NCBI GenBank assembly: GCA_020631815.1
Contig: JACKGW010000006.1
Span: 1 to 64,000, forward strand
DNA: 64,000 bases
Reading direction: 5' to 3'
Source of the DNA: Planctomycetota bacterium
GTDB taxonomy: Bacteria; Planctomycetota; PLA2; JAEUHO01
Part shown: in pieces, positions 61,119 to 64,000 of the stretch
How the letters are laid out: every line of letters starts with the position of its first letter
Position numbering within the stretch: the first letter of the stretch is position 1
Made by a program: the position numbers and the translations under genes
Notes under the pieces: generated by a model
Seen by the model: the letters and a program-made list of their open reading frames with translations, nothing else
Databases searched by the model: none
What the model was told of the DNA's origin: nothing

Positions 61119-62059
61119 GGCGCCTGCTGCTCCTCTCGACGGCGGCCCTGCTGCTCGGCGCGTGCGGTGGGCGACCCATGGGAGGTCCCGACGTCGACCT
61201 GCGCATCGCGGTTGCCGAGGACGTCGTGGCCCCCGGCGTGCCCTTCGAGGTCGTGGTGGAGCGGACGTGGCCGGAGGGCACCCAGCCCGCGCCCTTCGAG
61301 GCGAAGGACCTCGCGCCCTTGGTGGTGCAGGCTCCGGGCGTAGCGCGAGACGAGGCCCAGGGACGCGTGCGGGAGACGCGCCGCTACACCGCCCAGGTGC
61401 TTGCGCTCGACGACGTTCGCATCCCCGCGGCGACGCATCGTGTGCTCGGCCCCGATGGCGTGGTGCTACGTAGCGTTCGCAGTGACGTGACGGACGTGCG
61501 GGTGGCGACGCGCTTGGAAGCCGGAGACGTCGACGTCGAGCCTCCGCCCGAGCCGCTGGCCGAGCGCCCCGTCGATGTCCCGTGGGCGCTGCTGGCGGGT
61601 CTTGCCGGGCTCCTTGCCGCGCTCGGTGTCGTGGCGCTCCGCCGACGTGGGCGGCCGTCGATGGGCAACGAGCCGTTCGACGCGCCGCGCGACGCACCCG
61701 CCGGGCCGATGTGGTCCGCGCGTGTGGCGGCCCTGGGACCCGTGGACGCGGGGGACGCCGTGGCCCGCGCACGTCAGGTCATGCTCGCGGCGGACCTGCT
61801 GCGCGAGGCCGTGGGGACCGCGCGTGGCGTGGACGCGCGCTCCTTTGCAGCATCACGCCTGCTGCGCGCCATCGAGGAGCACGTGGCAGGCGTCGCGACG
61901 GCCGAGGGCACGGCGCCAGCCGTGGCGGGCGCACGCGACCTGTTGCGGTTGGCCGATCGCGTGAAGTACGGAGCCCACGTGCCGAGCCGCGAGGCGACGC
62001 AGGCAGGGCTCGATGCCACATCGCGCGTCGTGGGCCTCCTCCATCCGGAGGCGACGTGA
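61115..62059 (+). CDS. BatD-like lipoprotein with one membrane helix
   Basis: The 314-aa protein starts at ATG 61115 overlapping the DUF58 stop. It has a lipobox (LLLGAC) and an extracytoplasmic beta domain (VDLRIAVAEDVVAPGVPFEV, LVVQAPGVARDEAQG), then a membrane helix (WALLAGLAGLLAALGVVAL) and a cytoplasmic helical tail (ARQVMLAADLLREAV). Position and layout fit a shortened BatD, which binds partner proteins in the envelope. It is smaller than typical BatD. Overlap with the next gene is GTGA. Confidence 0.75.
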   Translation: MRRLLLLSTAALLLGACGGRPMGGPDVDLRIAVAEDVVAPGVPFEVVVERTWPEGTQPAPFEAKDLAPLVVQAPGVARDEAQGRVRETRRYTAQVLALDDVRIPAATHRVLGPDGVVLRSVRSDVTDVRVATRLEAGDVDVEPPPEPLAERPVDVPWALLAGLAGLLAALGVVALRRRGRPSMGNEPFDAPRDAPAGPMWSARVAALGPVDAGDAVARARQVMLAADLLREAVGTARGVDARSFAASRLLRAIEEHVAGVATAEGTAPAVAGARDLLRLADRVKYGAHVPSREATQAGLDATSRVVGLLHPEAT

Positions 62060-63045
62060 CCGGCCCGCTGGCCCAGCTCACGTTGGAGCAGCCGCTCTGG
62101 CTGCTCGGCTGGTTCGCCGTGGCGGCGGCCGCATGGTGGCGTCGTCGCTCGCGGCCCGCCCCGCGAGCCCTCGCGCCGCTGCACGTCGTCGCTGCCGACC
62201 ACGCGCTGCCGCGGTCGCCGCGCTCCCGCCTCGTGCACGCGCCCGCTGCGCTGGCGATCGCCGCGCTGCTGCTGGGCGTCCTGGCGCTGGCCGGGCCCCA
62301 GGCCTCGTACGCCGACACGCGTCCTGTCCAAGCCGTCGACTTGGCCGTGGGCATCGACATCTCGTCGTCCATGCGTGCCCGCGACCTGGACCGCGAGCGC
62401 ACACGCCTCGACGTCGCACGGGACGCCGCACGTGTGTTCGTCGAGGCCCGTCCGAGGGATCGCATCGGGCTCCTGACCTTTGCCCGCTACCCGGACCTCC
62501 TGGCACCGCCCACGACCGACCACGACGCGCTGCTGGCGTGGCTCGACGGCATCCAACCCGTCAAGCCCGATGGACCCGAGGACGCCACGGGCATCGGTAC
62601 GGCGCTCGCTCGTCTCGTCGACGCCTTGGCCGGGAACGACGACCCGGGGAGCCGGGTCGCCGTGCTCGTGACCGATGGGGAAGAGAACGTCGCGCGCACG
62701 GGGCGACCGGGTGAGATCGATCCGCTGCATGCCACGCAGTGGGCCCGGGCACGCGGTGTCGTCGTGCACGTGGTGGCCGTCGGTCCGCCGCCGGGCGATG
62801 CAGCGGCAGCGCGTGTGGCACCGTGGTACGAGGCGGTGCGCGCGACGGGCGGCGACGTCCACCTGGCGCAAGACGCCGCGCGTCTTGACCTGGCGTGGCA
62901 ACAGATCGATGCCCTCACGCGGGCGGATCGCGAGGAGACCCGCGAGCGGTGGCGTCCGCTGCACGCCGACGTGATCGCCCTCGCGCTCGCCCTGTTCCTC
63001 CTCGCGTCCGCCCTCGGCGGCAGCGTCCTGGCGGTGCGGCCATGA
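62056..63045 (+). CDS. batA: BatA-like VWA membrane protein
   Basis: The 329-aa protein starts at GTG 62056, five bases after GGAGG. Two N-terminal helices (PLWLLGWFAVAAAAWW, PAALAIAALLLGVLALAG) precede a VWA domain with DISSS in VGIDISSSMRARDL, the Thr in ATGIGTALA and VTDGEENV. A C-terminal helix (ALALALFLLASALGGSVLAV) closes. This is the BatA layout: membrane-anchored VWA facing outward, bound by MoxR-type partners. Confidence 0.9.
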   Translation: MTGPLAQLTLEQPLWLLGWFAVAAAAWWRRRSRPAPRALAPLHVVAADHALPRSPRSRLVHAPAALAIAALLLGVLALAGPQASYADTRPVQAVDLAVGIDISSSMRARDLDRERTRLDVARDAARVFVEARPRDRIGLLTFARYPDLLAPPTTDHDALLAWLDGIQPVKPDGPEDATGIGTALARLVDALAGNDDPGSRVAVLVTDGEENVARTGRPGEIDPLHATQWARARGVVVHVVAVGPPPGDAAAARVAPWYEAVRATGGDVHLAQDAARLDLAWQQIDALTRADREETRERWRPLHADVIALALALFLLASALGGSVLAVRP

Positions 63046-64000
63046 GCGCGCTCGATGTCGTCGTGCGGCCGGAGTGGCTTCCGTGGCTCGCGCTCGTGCC
63101 CGTCCTGGGTGTCGTGGTGTTCCTGCTGCGCCGGCGCGAGGCCGCACGGCGCGTGGACGTGTTCGGCGTACGGCGCCACGAGATCGCGCCGCGCGCCCGC
63201 GCTCGACGCGTTGCCCTGGTCACCACGCTCGCCCTGACCGCGGCCCTCCTGGCGGGGGCCGGGCCGCGCGCGGGGTCCGAGACCGCGATGACGACCGTCG
63301 GCCTCGATCTCGTGGTCGCCCTCGATGTCTCGCGCAGCATGCGCGCGCAGGACGTCACGCCGGATCGTCTCGGACGCGCGCAGGACGAGATCGCCGCCTT
63401 GGCGGACAACCTGGGCAGCCACCGCGCGGCCTTGATCGCGTTCGCTGGCGAGGCGCGGCTCCTCGTGCCGCTGACGAGCGATGGTGCGGCGTTGACCCGC
63501 CGGGCGCGCGAGGCGGATCCCACGTCGGTCGCCGTGGGTGGAACCCGCCTCGCCGCCGTGCTTCGTGCGGCCGCGCGCGCACTCGCCACGCGCGAACATG
63601 CCGAGGCGGCCGTCCTGCTCGTGACCGACGGCGAAGACCTGGGCGACGATGCCTTGGCCGCCGCACGTGAGCTGGCCGAGGGAGGCATCCGCGTGCACGC
63701 GTTCGCCGTGGGCAGCGCGGCCGGTGCCCGCATTCCCGACGGTGCCGGTGGTTTCGTGAAGGATGCGTCCGGAGGCGAGGTGCTGTCGCGAGCCAGCCTG
63801 CCCGCTCTCGAGGCCCTGGCGCGGGCCACCGGCGGAACCGCACAGGCCGTGGACGGCACCACGCCCCCCGGCGTCTTGGTGGACCTGCGTCACGACGAGC
63901 TCGACGCTCGGGCTCGCCGCGTGCAGCGCGCCGACGCGGAGGACGCACCGGGCGAGGCGTGGCGGCTGCTCTTGGTCCTGGCTTGCCTCGCGGGCCTGTG
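63042..64000 (+). CDS. batB: BatB-like VWA membrane protein (partial)
   Basis: The first 319 codons are present; the gene leaves the window at 64000. ATG 63042 overlaps the BatA stop (ATGA). Helices LPWLALVPVLGVVVFLL and VALVTTLALTAALLAGAG precede a VWA domain with VVALDVSRSMRAQDVTPDRL, the Thr in VGGTRLAAVL and LLVTDGEDLGDD. A second helix begins at the cut end (WRLLLVLACLAG). It is the second VWA protein of the operon; TPR-containing BatC may follow beyond the window. Confidence 0.9.
   Translation, partial: MSALDVVVRPEWLPWLALVPVLGVVVFLLRRREAARRVDVFGVRRHEIAPRARARRVALVTTLALTAALLAGAGPRAGSETAMTTVGLDLVVALDVSRSMRAQDVTPDRLGRAQDEIAALADNLGSHRAALIAFAGEARLLVPLTSDGAALTRRAREADPTSVAVGGTRLAAVLRAAARALATREHAEAAVLLVTDGEDLGDDALAAARELAEGGIRVHAFAVGSAAGARIPDGAGGFVKDASGGEVLSRASLPALEALARATGGTAQAVDGTTPPGVLVDLRHDELDARARRVQRADAEDAPGEAWRLLLVLACLAGL

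Overview
The window is GC-rich (around 70%) bacterial chromosome. Its content looks most like a member of the Planctomycetota: two very large Ser/Thr kinases carrying TPR or WD40 repeats, ECF sigma factors (one fused to a membrane segment and secreted domains), many secreted HEAT or carboxypeptidase-regulatory-like proteins, an ExbD-like secreted protein, and a MoxR/DUF58/BatA/BatB operon. A myxobacterium-like lineage cannot be excluded from sequence alone. I see no rRNA, tRNA or CRISPR array. Codon use is uniform apart from the insertion sequences, the repeat islands and one intergenic stretch at 28055-28281.

Layout. 1-7249: a GT-C type membrane glycosyltransferase (cut by the window edge), an NlpC/P60-like lipoprotein, a DUF1801 protein, a methyltransferase, and a kinase-TPR protein. 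7388-15139: secreted proteins, a sigma factor-transmembrane fusion, a FitA/VapC-type toxin-antitoxin pair, a VOC protein and small unknowns. 15196-20669: an unusual locus encoding a large PqqD plus HprK-like protein, a Fic-like protein, a Tat-exported serine-repeat protein, and two divergently transcribed ATP-grasp proteins, one intact and one degenerate. I regard this as the best candidate for an undescribed peptide- or protein-modification system. 20766-28054: a secreted protein divergent from an ECF sigma / lipoprotein / kinase-WD40 operon. 28282-40310: mostly secreted or membrane proteins of unknown function, some with decayed enzymatic domains. 40317-43830: a tandem 207-bp repeat into which two different IS4-family elements have inserted, each with its target duplication preserved. 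43957-47733: a frameshifted SEC-C protein, a likely selenocysteine-containing thioredoxin-like protein (in-frame TGA followed by an 8-bp hairpin), a zinc-ribbon pseudo-rhomboid, and a 169-bp tandem repeat. 47738-54250: M1 aminopeptidase, S4 protein, FxsA, a perfect 34-bp inverted repeat, and a HEAT-VWA protein. 54310-64000: a hydrolase, an ExbD-like protein, and a tightly overlapping thioredoxin-like/MoxR/DUF58/BatD-like/BatA/BatB operon that runs off the right edge.

How the parts may work together. The Bat operon and its thioredoxin-like neighbour probably form one envelope-associated complex. The 15-20 kb locus pairs nucleotide-using modification folds (ATP-grasp, Fic, HprK-like) and a PqqD peptide-binding domain with one exported Ser/Asp-rich substrate candidate. 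REP-like repeats containing TCAGACCC recur at four places and act as landing pads for the IS4 elements. Several genes have a TAGGCT-like -10 element 5 to 35 nt before their start, which may mark the housekeeping promoter of this organism.
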